Assembly: GCA_021780495.1 (NCBI GenBank)
Contig: JAJXYO010000026.1
Span: 1 to 64,000 of the forward strand
Length of the DNA stretch: 64,000 nucleotides
DNA from: Deltaproteobacteria bacterium
GTDB lineage: Bacteria > Desulfobacterota > Desulfuromonadia > Geobacterales > Pseudopelobacteraceae
Direction: 5' to 3'
The notes beneath the pieces are model-generated. The model was not told where the DNA came from. It did not search any database and worked only from the letters and a program-made list of their open reading frames with translations. Position 1 is the stretch's first letter, and each line of letters begins with the position of its first letter. Made by a program: the position numbers and the translations under genes. Below, piece after piece: positions 16,043 to 24,095 of the stretch.

Positions 16043-16471
16043 CTAGCGCACCAATTTTCTGAGCTGCTCATTCTCTGCTTTGAGCCGGATGACCTCAGCC
16101 CTGAGGTGCAGATTCTCTTCTTTCAACTGTTCCAGCGTGGTTGTCTGTGGTGCTGCGGAGGGTTCAATCTTCTTCTGCAAGGGGGCGGGCTCGCTGAGGG
16201 TTGTTTTCTTCGGGATAACCGGCTGAACGCTGAAATCGACATGCTCATCGATGCCGATTTTTTTGCATTTACCGGACGTATACTCCTTGAGGGCTTTCTG
16301 TGTTGCAAAGCAGGCGCTCGGGTCGAAGAGATAGCGGAGTCCTTTACAATCACTGACTGCCTGTGCTTTCAGGAGCTTCTCCTGGTGTCTGCATTGGTCA
16401 TACCCCACACCGGCCAGAGCAGTGCCTGAAATCAAAAGCAGCAGAACAGATACGATCAGTATGTTTTTCAT
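16043..16471 (-). CDS. Exported coiled-coil hypothetical protein
   Basis: A 142-residue protein with a clear signal peptide (MKNILIVSVLLLLISGTALAG) and four cysteines in the mature N-terminal half (C27, and three within residues 40-70) that could form disulfides. The last 35 residues form a leucine-heptad coiled coil (LEQLKEENLHLRAEVIRLKAENEQLRKL), suggesting oligomerisation. No family recognised. It is isolated between the convergent beta-barrel gene and divergent tex. Confidence 0.6.
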   Translation of the reverse strand: MKNILIVSVLLLLISGTALAGVGYDQCRHQEKLLKAQAVSDCKGLRYLFDPSACFATQKALKEYTSGKCKKIGIDEHVDFSVQPVIPKKTTLSEPAPLQKKIEPSAAPQTTTLEQLKEENLHLRAEVIRLKAENEQLRKLVR

Positions 16472-16752
16472 GTGCCCCTCTCGTGCGACCTTTTATGAGA
16501 ACTGCCCGTACCCCGCCAACGATGGCTCGATGTTCCAAACTGCAAATGATAGATGCGCATAACCGGCAGGTCATAACCTGGCTGCCACCCTATCGCTGTG
16601 AATCAGCGTTGGAACTATAGCTACATGCCGCTAAAAAGTAAACGTTTTCCGCGGTTAACGGAGTCTGGCACTTCGCATACCGGTTGCAGCCTATCTATTT
16701 AGAGGCTGCTGTAGTAGAATGATCGGCCCGAATCCCTCACCCTGGAGTTGTA

Positions 16753-18933
16753 ATGAAGCTGACGAACGAACAAACCCGCACACTGATCTCATATATCATC
16801 GAGGCGACCGGACTCAAGCCGTTTCAGGTGGAACATACCGTTGAATTACTGCAGGAAGGCGCCACGGTGCCTTTCATCGCCCGCTACCGCAAGGAGCAGA
16901 CCGGCGAACTGGACGAGGTGGAGATCCGCACGGTTGAGGAGCAATTCGCCTATTTCTGCGAGTTGGAGGAGCGCAAGTGCACGGTGCTCAAATCCATCGA
17001 AGAGCAGGGCAAACTGACCCCCGAACTGCGGCAGCGCATCGAATCCTCGCGCCAGAAAACCGAGGTAGAAGACCTGTATCTGCCCTACAAACCCAAGCGC
17101 CGCACCAAGGCGACCATTGCCCGGGAACGGGGGCTGGAGCCGCTGGCCGATATCATGGCCGCTCAGGAGTTGACCACCGGAACCGCCGAGGTGGTGGCAG
17201 AGCCCTTCGTCGATCCTGCCAAAGAGGTACCGGATGCCGCGGCCGCCCTGGAAGGAGCCGGGCATATCCTGGCCGAGCGCCTGTCCGATAATGCCGACGC
17301 CCGCTCCATGGTGCGGCGCCTGACCAATGAACAGGGCGTGATGAGCGCGCGGGTTGCGTCGGCCTATAAGGAGCAGGTCACCAAGTTCGAGATGTACTAT
17401 GACTTTCAAGAGCCGCTCAAGTCGGTCCCTTCGCACCGCATGCTGGCCATGCGGCGTGGCGAAAAGGAAGAGGTGCTCTACCTCGCGATAGTCGCGCCGA
17501 TTGACCAGATCCTGGCTGGATTGAAATCGCGCCTGATTCAAAGGGCAAGTATCTTCGGCCCGCTGCTGGAACGGGTGGCCGAGGATGCCTACAAACGGCT
17601 GATCGCCCCTTCCATCGAGGTGGAATTGCGCCTGGAGAGCAAGGAACGTGCTGACGAAGCCGCCATCCAGGTCTTTGCCCGCAACCTGCGCGACCTGTTG
17701 TTGGCGCCGCCGGCCGGGGGCAAGCGGGTGCTGGGTATCGACCCCGGTTTCCGTACCGGCTCCAAACTGGCGGCGGTCGATGCGACCGGCCGTTTCCTGG
17801 AGCATGTCACGATTTACCCGCACATCGGCGAAGGGCGCATACCCCAGGCCAAACAGGATCTGCTGCGGCTGGTCGAGAGCCATGCCATCGAGATGGTGGC
17901 TGTCGGCAACGGCACCGCCGGGCGCGAGATGGAGATCTTTGTCAAGGAAACCCTGGCCGCAGCCGGACGGCAGCTGCCGGTGGTGCCGGTCAGTGAAGCC
18001 GGCGCCAGCGTCTACTCGGCTTCGGAGATCGCCCGCGAGGAATTCCCCGAGCTGGACCTGACCGTGCGCGGTGCCATCTCCATCGCCCGCAGGCTGCAGG
18101 ACCCGCTGGGCGAGCTGGTCAAGGTCGATCCCAAGAGTATCGGTGTCGGGCAGTATCAGCACGATGTCAACCAGTCCATGCTGAAACGGTCGCTGGATGG
18201 CGTGGTGGAGTCGTGCGTCAACTTTGTAGGGGTCGATCTGAACACCGCCTCTTGGGCGCTGCTGGCCTATGTTTCCGGCGTCGGTCCGGCCCTGGCCAAG
18301 GCCATTACCCGCTTTCGCGACGAGAACGGACCTTTTGCCTCCCGCACGGCGCTGCTCAAGGTGCCACGCTTCGGAGCCAAGGCCTTCGAACAGGCGGCCG
18401 GTTTCCTGCGCATCCGGGACGGAAAAAACCCGTTGGACAACACCGCCGTGCATCCCGAGCGCTACGCCCTGGTCGAGACCATGGCTGCCGATCTGGGTGT
18501 CGCACTGGCCGGTCTGGTTGCAGACCCGGCCCTGGTTGACCGGATCGAGCGGCAGCGCTATGTGGCGGAGGGGGTCGGTCTGCCGACCCTGAACGACATC
18601 ATCGAAGAGCTGAAAAAGCCGGGGCGCGACCCGCGCAGCCAGTTTCAGACCGCCGCCTTCCGGGATGATATCCGCGAGATCAATGACCTGCAGGAGGGGA
18701 TGATCCTGCAGGGCGTTGTGACCAATGTCACCGCTTTCGGTGCCTTTGTGGACATCGGCGTTCACCAGGATGGCCTGGTGCACATCAGTCACCTGGCCAA
18801 TCGCTATGTCAAGGACCCCAATGATGCCGTCAAGGCCGGACAGGTGGTCAAGGTCAAGGTGCTGTCCGCCGATGCGCAGCGCAAGCGGATCGCGCTGTCG
18901 ATCAAGGAAGCGGAACAGGGTGGAAAAGCGTAG
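16753..18933 (+). CDS. tex: Tex-type RNA-binding transcription accessory protein
   Basis: Tex is a cytoplasmic nucleic-acid-binding factor linked to transcription and RNA metabolism. The 726-residue protein shows the full order: helical N-terminal domain with VPFIARYRKEQTGELDE, a YqgF-like RNase H fold (VLGIDPGFRTGSKLAAVD), helix-hairpin-helix units (VNTASWALLAYVSGVGPALAK and the next), and a C-terminal S1 domain (GVVTNVTAFGAFVDIGVHQDGLVHISHL). Length is somewhat below the usual 750-780. The very high GC at third positions creates long antisense frames that are not genes. Confidence 0.94.
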   Translation: MKLTNEQTRTLISYIIEATGLKPFQVEHTVELLQEGATVPFIARYRKEQTGELDEVEIRTVEEQFAYFCELEERKCTVLKSIEEQGKLTPELRQRIESSRQKTEVEDLYLPYKPKRRTKATIARERGLEPLADIMAAQELTTGTAEVVAEPFVDPAKEVPDAAAALEGAGHILAERLSDNADARSMVRRLTNEQGVMSARVASAYKEQVTKFEMYYDFQEPLKSVPSHRMLAMRRGEKEEVLYLAIVAPIDQILAGLKSRLIQRASIFGPLLERVAEDAYKRLIAPSIEVELRLESKERADEAAIQVFARNLRDLLLAPPAGGKRVLGIDPGFRTGSKLAAVDATGRFLEHVTIYPHIGEGRIPQAKQDLLRLVESHAIEMVAVGNGTAGREMEIFVKETLAAAGRQLPVVPVSEAGASVYSASEIAREEFPELDLTVRGAISIARRLQDPLGELVKVDPKSIGVGQYQHDVNQSMLKRSLDGVVESCVNFVGVDLNTASWALLAYVSGVGPALAKAITRFRDENGPFASRTALLKVPRFGAKAFEQAAGFLRIRDGKNPLDNTAVHPERYALVETMAADLGVALAGLVADPALVDRIERQRYVAEGVGLPTLNDIIEELKKPGRDPRSQFQTAAFRDDIREINDLQEGMILQGVVTNVTAFGAFVDIGVHQDGLVHISHLANRYVKDPNDAVKAGQVVKVKVLSADAQRKRIALSIKEAEQGGKA

Positions 18934-18942
18934 AATAAAAGT

Positions 18943-19013
18943 CCACCACGAAGACACGAAGTCACGGAGAAATACCGTCTTCACTGTTCTTCGTGCCGCA
19001 GTGCCTCCGTGGT
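18943..19013. repeat. Palindromic 8-bp-periodic intergenic repeat
   Basis: The left half is three tandem 8-base units (CACGAAGA, CACGAAGT, CACGGAGA) and the right half their near inverse (CTTCGTGC, CGCAGTGC, CTCCGTGG). This CCACGAAGACACGAAG-type element is known as a dispersed intergenic repeat in many environmental bacteria. Only one copy is present in this window. Confidence 0.6.
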
Positions 19014-19091
19014 AAGTAGAAACTTTTGATGTAAGTGTCTTGTTGATAACAGTCAGAAAAATAAATGAAACGAAGTCAGGAGTGCCAGGTA

Positions 19092-19589
19092 ATGGAAGAA
19101 AAACAGGATAGCAACAAGGTATGGAGGTTGGCGGCAGATTCCACCGCCGGCCGGCTGTCATCCCGCAAGCTGAGCACCAACCCGCAGGTCATGGAGGAGG
19201 ATTCCTCGCCGCAGGTGGCGCGGGATAACATTGCCAAGGATATGATGAGGATCTTCGATGGTCTGCTGGGTTGTACGACCAGGCGTACCGGGGTGAGTCT
19301 GGATTTTCTGCATGCCCACAAATCCAAACCGGCCGGCGGTACGCAGAAGAAGCTGGAGCAGGAGATCTACCGCCTGATCAAAGGGCTGGTCGAATTGAAT
19401 TCCCCCAACACCGGCTTTGCCATCAATGTGCTGTTCAACAACGCTACCTACTATTACAACAAGGCCAATGTTCCGCTCTCATTCGGGGTTTTTCTTACCT
19501 CGTTGGTCGAGTTTCTGGAAGGTCATGATTGCCTGAATCTGTGTCCCGCCGAGATCGCCAAGCTGAAAACCCTGCTTTCGCGGGGCTAA
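19092..19589 (+). CDS. Hypothetical protein, 165 residues
   Basis: No family recognised. The first 45 residues are polar and probably flexible; the remainder looks helical and globular (NIAKDMMRIFDGLLGCTTRRTG, then LEQEIYRLIKGLVELN and VLFNNATYYYNKANVPLSFG). There is no signal peptide or membrane segment. ATG 19092 is preferred because AGGAG lies nine bases before it; an ATG at 19065 has none. It follows tex after a repeat element and is convergent with the methyltransferase gene. Confidence 0.55.
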   Translation: MEEKQDSNKVWRLAADSTAGRLSSRKLSTNPQVMEEDSSPQVARDNIAKDMMRIFDGLLGCTTRRTGVSLDFLHAHKSKPAGGTQKKLEQEIYRLIKGLVELNSPNTGFAINVLFNNATYYYNKANVPLSFGVFLTSLVEFLEGHDCLNLCPAEIAKLKTLLSRG

Positions 19590-19628
19590 GCGCACAAGAC
19601 CAGGCTGCCGGACGTCAGCAGTTGCTGT

Positions 19629-20336
19629 TCAGGAAGCATGTTTCCCCGTTTTTTTTGATGGTTTCAACTGTCCTGCAAAGACCACATGCCGCAGGCCGCC
19701 CCGCCCGGGGCGGTCGGTAGTCACCGTAAAGCCGGCACTCCGCAAGCGCTTGTCGAAACTCTCGTCATACTGCTCCCCCCACACCGCCACAACCCCACAG
19801 GGCTTGAGGGCGGCCCGCATATTCTCGATAGCCCGGCTGCCGTAGAGCGGATCATCGCTGTGGTGCGTTTTGGCGTGCGGCCCGCGGTACAGGTCCAGGA
19901 TGATGGCGTCGAAGCGCGCCTCACCGCCATTCACAGCACTTCGGCGGATCCGGTGAGCAACATCGCCGATCTCGACGGTCACGCGCGGGTCATCGACGGC
20001 ATGTCCCGTGAGCGCGGCCAGCGGACCCCGGCACCATTCGACAACGGTCGGGTTTAGTTCGGCCACGACAACCTGGGCCGTGGCGGGCAGGCTGTCAAGC
20101 ACTGCCTTGAGTGTAAAGCCCATGCCCAGACCACCCACCAGTACCCGCGGATTTTCACACTCCTGCAGAAGGCCGCAGCCCAATTGCCCGAGCACGGTCT
20201 CGGAGCGGTTTGCCAGGCTGTTCATCAGGACCTGTGGGCCGATCATGATCAAAAAGTCGCGCTCGCCGCGCTGCCGCAGCTCAAGCGCGCCTTCGTCGGT
20301 GGCAACGCTTGCAATGGTGTTCCAGGGTTGTGCCAT
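19629..20336 (-). CDS. Spermidine-synthase-like methyltransferase-fold protein
   Basis: A 235-residue Rossmann-fold protein of the polyamine-synthase-like group. Key segments are VLVGGLGMGFTLKAVLDSLP (nucleotide-binding glycine motif), VVAELNPTVVEW (acidic residue for the ribose) and FDAIILDLYRGPHA in place of the catalytic aspartate loop of spermidine synthase. It lacks the canonical N-terminal beta-strand tetramer region, so it may be a methyltransferase rather than an aminopropyltransferase. AAGGAAGG precedes ATG 20336. Its neighbour upstream on the same strand is also a methyltransferase-fold protein. Confidence 0.7.
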   Translation of the reverse strand: MAQPWNTIASVATDEGALELRQRGERDFLIMIGPQVLMNSLANRSETVLGQLGCGLLQECENPRVLVGGLGMGFTLKAVLDSLPATAQVVVAELNPTVVEWCRGPLAALTGHAVDDPRVTVEIGDVAHRIRRSAVNGGEARFDAIILDLYRGPHAKTHHSDDPLYGSRAIENMRAALKPCGVVAVWGEQYDESFDKRLRSAGFTVTTDRPGRGGLRHVVFAGQLKPSKKTGKHAS

Positions 20337-20437
20337 GCTGACCTTCCTTTTAGTACGTTACCGCACGTATTCAATTTGTCTGGGCTCTGTGTCGCAGGTC
20401 TTGCCGAATGCGTTATGGCCTTTGTGGTCGGGAGCTT

Positions 20438-21124
20438 TTACCTGGTCAGTCGCGTTTGTTGCCGGTCTTCGTTTGGCTCCGCTATCAACAGGCGGTTTTT
20501 TGGGGTGATGTCGCCCGGAATCTGTTGGGTCATGACCCGGTACCCGCCGGCCCTCAGCCGTTCGGCCCGCATGACGTCTACAGCCAGCGGCCCATCCAGC
20601 CAACCCTGCAGCCCGCCCAGATCGGCCTGCTGCAGGTCGTGACAGCAGGGCAGAACCGCCACCCTGGCACCGGCCGCCATGGCCCGCTCCAGCACCAGAT
20701 CGGTCAACCCGCCGCAGGCGTGCACCGAAACGACCAGATCACCCTGCTCCAGCGGGATTGTTTCCAGTTCCGCCTGTATCAAGCTGACCCTCCCACGCAG
20801 GCGTGGCCAAGTGTCCTCCAATGCCGCCGCCAGTCGTGCGGCGCTTGCCGGGATGCGGCGGTCAATACCCACGGCTGCAGGCGAACTGTCGTCCAGCAGC
20901 AGGAGCAGCTGTGCCAACAGGCCGTGTCCGCAGGCCAGATCGACGACCCGCCCGCCACGGAAGCGCCGCCTGACCCGCCGGGCCACTTCCCAAGCCTCAT
21001 ACAGCTCCTTACGCGGCAGGCATCCGGCCCGGCAGACCGACCGGGCAATCCGGTCAAAGAGACCATCCCCGGAAAACTGGGGCAGCAGACTGTCCGTCAG
21101 GCGGTTTTTGGAGGAACGGTCCAT
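20438..21124 (-). CDS. Class I SAM-dependent methyltransferase (METTL25-like)
   Basis: A 228-residue protein with the SAM motif VVDLACGHGLLAQLLLLLD near residue 60, VGIDRRIP as motif II, and a later VVSVHACGGLTDLVLERAM...VAVLPCCHDL. The paired HACGGLTD and PCC motifs recall the METTL25/GSTCD-like family, whose members methylate RNA or are uncharacterised. Substrate unknown. It starts five bases after the GreA-like gene ends, so the two form a unit with possible translational coupling. Confidence 0.72.
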   Translation of the reverse strand: MDRSSKNRLTDSLLPQFSGDGLFDRIARSVCRAGCLPRKELYEAWEVARRVRRRFRGGRVVDLACGHGLLAQLLLLLDDSSPAAVGIDRRIPASAARLAAALEDTWPRLRGRVSLIQAELETIPLEQGDLVVSVHACGGLTDLVLERAMAAGARVAVLPCCHDLQQADLGGLQGWLDGPLAVDVMRAERLRAGGYRVMTQQIPGDITPKNRLLIAEPNEDRQQTRLTR

Positions 21125-21129
21125 GGTTG

Positions 21130-21612
21130 TCAGCAGACCTGGACGATGTCAAACTCAGAAAGGCTGCGGCCAACCCCGATCCTGACCTGATCGCCGACAC
21201 ACTTGCCCAGCAGGTCGCGGCCCAGAGGTGATGCGGGGGTGATCACCACCACATCGGTTTGTTGGCACACAACCTTCAAGCCGCCCTCCAGTGGGCCGAT
21301 AAAGACGGTTCTGGTTGTGCCGTCATCGCCGGCCAGAGTGACCAGCGCGGTCAGGCCGATGGCGCTGCTGTCGTCAAAGACCTGGAGTGTCAGTTGTTTA
21401 TAGGTCTCCAGGGCCCGCCTGATCTCCTGTGCGCGGTTGGCCTGCCCCTGGGCGAGATACGAGGCTTCCAGTGCCAGGGTCTCGTACTTGTTATCGGGGA
21501 TGTTTTCTTCATGGGTCGAGGCTTCGTGGGCCGTCAGGGCCGCATTGTACTGGATGCCAAGGTCGTGACTGAGTTGCTCGACGATGTGCTGGAGGATATC
21601 TTTTTTGTTCAT
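21130..21612 (-). CDS. GreA/GreB-family transcription factor
   Basis: A 160-residue protein with a helical N-terminus containing THEENIPDNKYETLALEASYLAQGQANRAQE, typical of a diverged Gre branch, and a C-terminal FKBP-like GreA domain (VTLAGDDGTTRTVFIGPLEGG ... VVVITPASPLGRDLLGKCVGDQV). Gre factors enter the RNA polymerase channel and stimulate cleavage of stalled transcripts. The N-terminal coil is not a standard GreA coiled coil, so anti-cleavage or other channel-binding roles are possible. The ribosome site is weak. Confidence 0.78.
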   Translation of the reverse strand: MNKKDILQHIVEQLSHDLGIQYNAALTAHEASTHEENIPDNKYETLALEASYLAQGQANRAQEIRRALETYKQLTLQVFDDSSAIGLTALVTLAGDDGTTRTVFIGPLEGGLKVVCQQTDVVVITPASPLGRDLLGKCVGDQVRIGVGRSLSEFDIVQVC

Positions 21613-21724
21613 TGGGTATGTCTGTATCTGCTTTCTTGACTCAGGTCATAATGTAGGCATGCGAAATCGGTTACGATCTGCACTCTATCACAAAAACAAC
21701 TGCAGTACGACAGGAGGAATGGAT

Positions 21725-22009
21725 ATGTGTGAATGTGGATCGTCCCGGACACCGGGGGTAGGGCCTTTTGCTTCCGGCCGGGCGCTGGTGGAGTTTGTTA
21801 TGAATGCCCATGGCGGGTCTGTCGCATCAACGGAACTGCCCCATGGCGGGCTGGAAAGCGTCTGCCAGGGATGCGGGAAACCGTTTGTGCTGGAGACCTT
21901 TGTGCAGAGCTGTCCGGCCTGCGGCGGCGTGCACGCCGTATCCCCGCCACGCGCCACCGATCCGGCGGCCATTCAGTTCGCCGGGGTTGATTTCGTCCTG
22001 CCCGGATGA
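21725..22009 (+). CDS. Small zinc-ribbon hypothetical protein
   Basis: A 94-residue protein with several cysteine pairs: CEC at the N-terminus, then CQGCGKPFVLETFVQSCPACGG, which is a typical four-cysteine zinc ribbon. Histidine-containing turns lie before it. Function unknown; it may bind nucleic acid or a protein partner. ATG 21725 is favoured because AGGAGG stands seven bases upstream, whereas the ATG at 21719 is too close to it. Convergent with the GIY-YIG gene. Confidence 0.62.
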   Translation: MCECGSSRTPGVGPFASGRALVEFVMNAHGGSVASTELPHGGLESVCQGCGKPFVLETFVQSCPACGGVHAVSPPRATDPAAIQFAGVDFVLPG

Positions 22010-22055
22010 GTCTGAAGCCTGTGTCCAGCGGAGGCTGCAAGGCCTCCGTCACACG

Positions 22056-22322
22056 TTAATGCCGGGAGATCTCGTTTCGTTCGGAAAAAATCAGGAGGCC
22101 CTTTTCGGCGCGCTTCAGGTCCTTGATCTCCCGTTCTCTCCGGCCGGCTGAGCTGCGGGTATGGCCGCTCTCCCGGTACACCACCTGCAACGGTTGTCTG
22201 CCACGGAAGTACTTGGCCCCTTTACTCGAGGCGTGCTGATCGAAGCGCCGCTGCATGTCGGTCGTGATGCCGGTGTAGAAGGTGCCATCGGAACAGAGGA
22301 TCATATAGACCAGCCAGTTCAT
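22056..22322 (-). CDS. GIY-YIG endonuclease-domain protein
   Basis: An 88-residue stand-alone GIY-YIG domain of the YhbQ/UPF0213 type. The signature is seen as WLVYMILCSDGTFYTGITTDMQRRFDQH, with the second motif reading YTG, the conserved arginine, and a C-terminal AEKGLLI region. Members cut or bind DNA; the cellular role is not settled. Its start overlaps the stop of the DUF309 gene by four bases, showing co-translation. Confidence 0.88.
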   Translation of the reverse strand: MNWLVYMILCSDGTFYTGITTDMQRRFDQHASSKGAKYFRGRQPLQVVYRESGHTRSSAGRREREIKDLKRAEKGLLIFSERNEISRH

Positions 22323-22717
22323 GTCTGCGCTGTTGCAACGGTCCTGATCAGGGGGATGAGCCCCGGATCCAGTTCGGCCATGCGTTCCTTGCCAAGCTCT
22401 CCCAGGGCGGTGCGCAACCTGTCCGCATCATCGATCAATGCGGCAACATCCACCCACTGACACGCATCGGAGACCCGGTGCAGATACCCGGCGCCACCCT
22501 TCAGCAGGCTGACGGCTCCGCCGAAGTTCCCGTTGCGCCAGTGGTGCAACGCCACCGCAATCTGGATGATCCCCTGATAGAAATCCCGTATCTCGCCCGT
22601 TTCTCCAATCCAGAGCTCTTCCACGGTTTCATGGCATTCGAACCACTCGCGGCCGTTGAACTCTCGAATGGCCTGGAGCAGTTGTCCCGGCGGGGAATCG
22701 CTGCACAGTCTGTTCAT
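22319..22717 (-). CDS. DUF309 protein
   Basis: A 132-residue helical protein of the DUF309 family. The family core FNGREWFECHETVEELW (with E..HE..E possibly binding a metal) and RDFYQGIIQIAVALHHWRNGNFGGA are present. Function unknown. It begins two bases after pdhC ends and overlaps the GIY-YIG gene, so it is probably read through from the pdh operon. Confidence 0.85.
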   Translation of the reverse strand: MNRLCSDSPPGQLLQAIREFNGREWFECHETVEELWIGETGEIRDFYQGIIQIAVALHHWRNGNFGGAVSLLKGGAGYLHRVSDACQWVDVAALIDDADRLRTALGELGKERMAELDPGLIPLIRTVATAQT

Positions 22718-22719
22718 GG

Positions 22720-23967
22720 CTACACCAGCAGGGAAACAGGTTTTTCCAGGATGACCCGCAGATCAGCCAAAAAGCGGGCCGCATAGGCGCCATCCACGAT
22801 GCGGTGATCGCAGCACAGTGTCAGGCGCATGGTTGCAGCGGCGACTACCTGACCTTCGCGGACGACAGGCCGCTCGGCGACAGCGCCCACCGCCAGGATC
22901 GCCGTCTGTCCCGGCAAGATCAGGGCGGTAAAATCATCCACGCCGTACATGCCCAGGTTCGATACGGAGAAACAGCCCCCACTCAACTCCTCGGAGGAGA
23001 GCCGCCCTGCGCGGCATTTCTCTGCCAGCCGGGCCGCTTCGAGTTCGATCCCGGCCGCTGTCAGGTGGTCGCAGTGTCTGATGACCGGCATCAGCAGGCC
23101 ATCCGGCAGCGCCACGGCAAAACTGATATGGATGCCATCCCGTGAGGCGGCATCCGATGCCTGCAACAGCGGGTAACGCCCCAGAACAGAGGCGCAGGCC
23201 TTGAGCAGCAGGGCGTTATAGCCGAGCTGATGCGCGCCGCCCTTCAGTTCGCTGATAATCTCGCGGCAGGCATCCATGTCTATTTCCACGGCAACGCTGA
23301 AATGCGGGATGGTCTGCCAGGATTGAGTAACGGCGGCTGCTATCGCCTGACGCATGGAGCTGGCAGGCTGGTGAGCCGCCGGCTCGACAGGGAGAGCTTG
23401 TTGAGATGCAGTCGCAGGCTGTGATGCCGGAGTGGCGCTGGTGCCGGGCGTACCCTCCTGTTGCGGGCTGACAGCGGCCAGATCCTCCTGCGTAATCCTG
23501 CCATCAGGGCCGCTGCCATGGACCTGTGCCAGGTCGATGCCCTGGTCGCGCGCCATGCGGCGCACCATGGGCGATGCCTTTTCATGATCCTGTTCGCTGT
23601 GAGGTAGTGCAGGCGGTGGCTCAGCCGGCGCAGATGGCGCAGTTGGCGGAGGCGCGGCAACAGGCGCTGCGGAGGCGGCCGCTTCCGGCGCAGGTGCCGG
23701 GACGGGCACGGCCGGTTCATCCAGCTCCCCCGGTTCACCGATCAGGCCGAGCACCGCCCCGACCGGCAGCTGTTCACCGCCGGTGGCCATGGTCTTGAGC
23801 AAGACGCCCGAGGCAAAGGCTTCCAGCTCCATGACCGCCTTGTCAGTCTCGATCTCGGCAATGATATCGCCACGTTCGATGCGATCGCCCACATTCTTGC
23901 GCCAGCCGGCAAAGAGCCCTTCGGTCATGGTGTCGGAAAGCTTGGGCATGGTGATTTCTTTGGCCAT
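22720..23967 (-). CDS. pdhC: Dihydrolipoamide acetyltransferase (E2) of pyruvate dehydrogenase
   Basis: E2 moves the acetyl group from lipoamide to CoA. The 415 residues contain one lipoyl domain (lysine in ETDKAVMELEAFASG), an Ala/Pro-rich linker, an E3-binding domain (SPMVRRMARDQGIDLAQVHGSG) and the catalytic domain ending in CDHRIVDGAYAARFL, with the active histidine. ATG 23967 follows AGGAGA; the upstream frame to 24030 lies in a repeat. Genes for E1 alpha and beta precede it. No E3 gene adjoins, so a lipoamide dehydrogenase from elsewhere must serve. Confidence 0.93.
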   Translation of the reverse strand: MAKEITMPKLSDTMTEGLFAGWRKNVGDRIERGDIIAEIETDKAVMELEAFASGVLLKTMATGGEQLPVGAVLGLIGEPGELDEPAVPVPAPAPEAAASAAPVAAPPPTAPSAPAEPPPALPHSEQDHEKASPMVRRMARDQGIDLAQVHGSGPDGRITQEDLAAVSPQQEGTPGTSATPASQPATASQQALPVEPAAHQPASSMRQAIAAAVTQSWQTIPHFSVAVEIDMDACREIISELKGGAHQLGYNALLLKACASVLGRYPLLQASDAASRDGIHISFAVALPDGLLMPVIRHCDHLTAAGIELEAARLAEKCRAGRLSSEELSGGCFSVSNLGMYGVDDFTALILPGQTAILAVGAVAERPVVREGQVVAAATMRLTLCCDHRIVDGAYAARFLADLRVILEKPVSLLV

Positions 23968-24002
23968 GGGATGTCTCCTTGAATCCAATAATATTTGGGC
24001 GC

Positions 24003-24089
24003 GAAACCTGACCACCCCCAACCTTAGCAAGGAGGGGAGTTTAAAGTCCCCCCTCCTGGTTCAGGAGGGGCCGGGGGTGGTCAGGTTTC
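24003..24089. repeat. Nested inverted repeat inside the pdh operon
   Basis: Outer arms 24003-24019 and 24073-24089 are a perfect 17-bp inverted repeat (GAAACCTGACCACCCCC). Inside it a second GGAGGGG / CCCCCCTCC hairpin can form. It lies between pdhB and pdhC and has the look of a dispersed intergenic element; no second copy was found in the window. Confidence 0.7.
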
Positions 24090-24095
24090 AGGTCT

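Noticed and set aside
16846-19161. A 771-codon open frame on the minus strand opposite tex
   Set aside because: It is the antisense shadow of tex, which has clear domains throughout. High GC at third codon positions removes stops on the opposite strand. The shadow has no recognisable motif.
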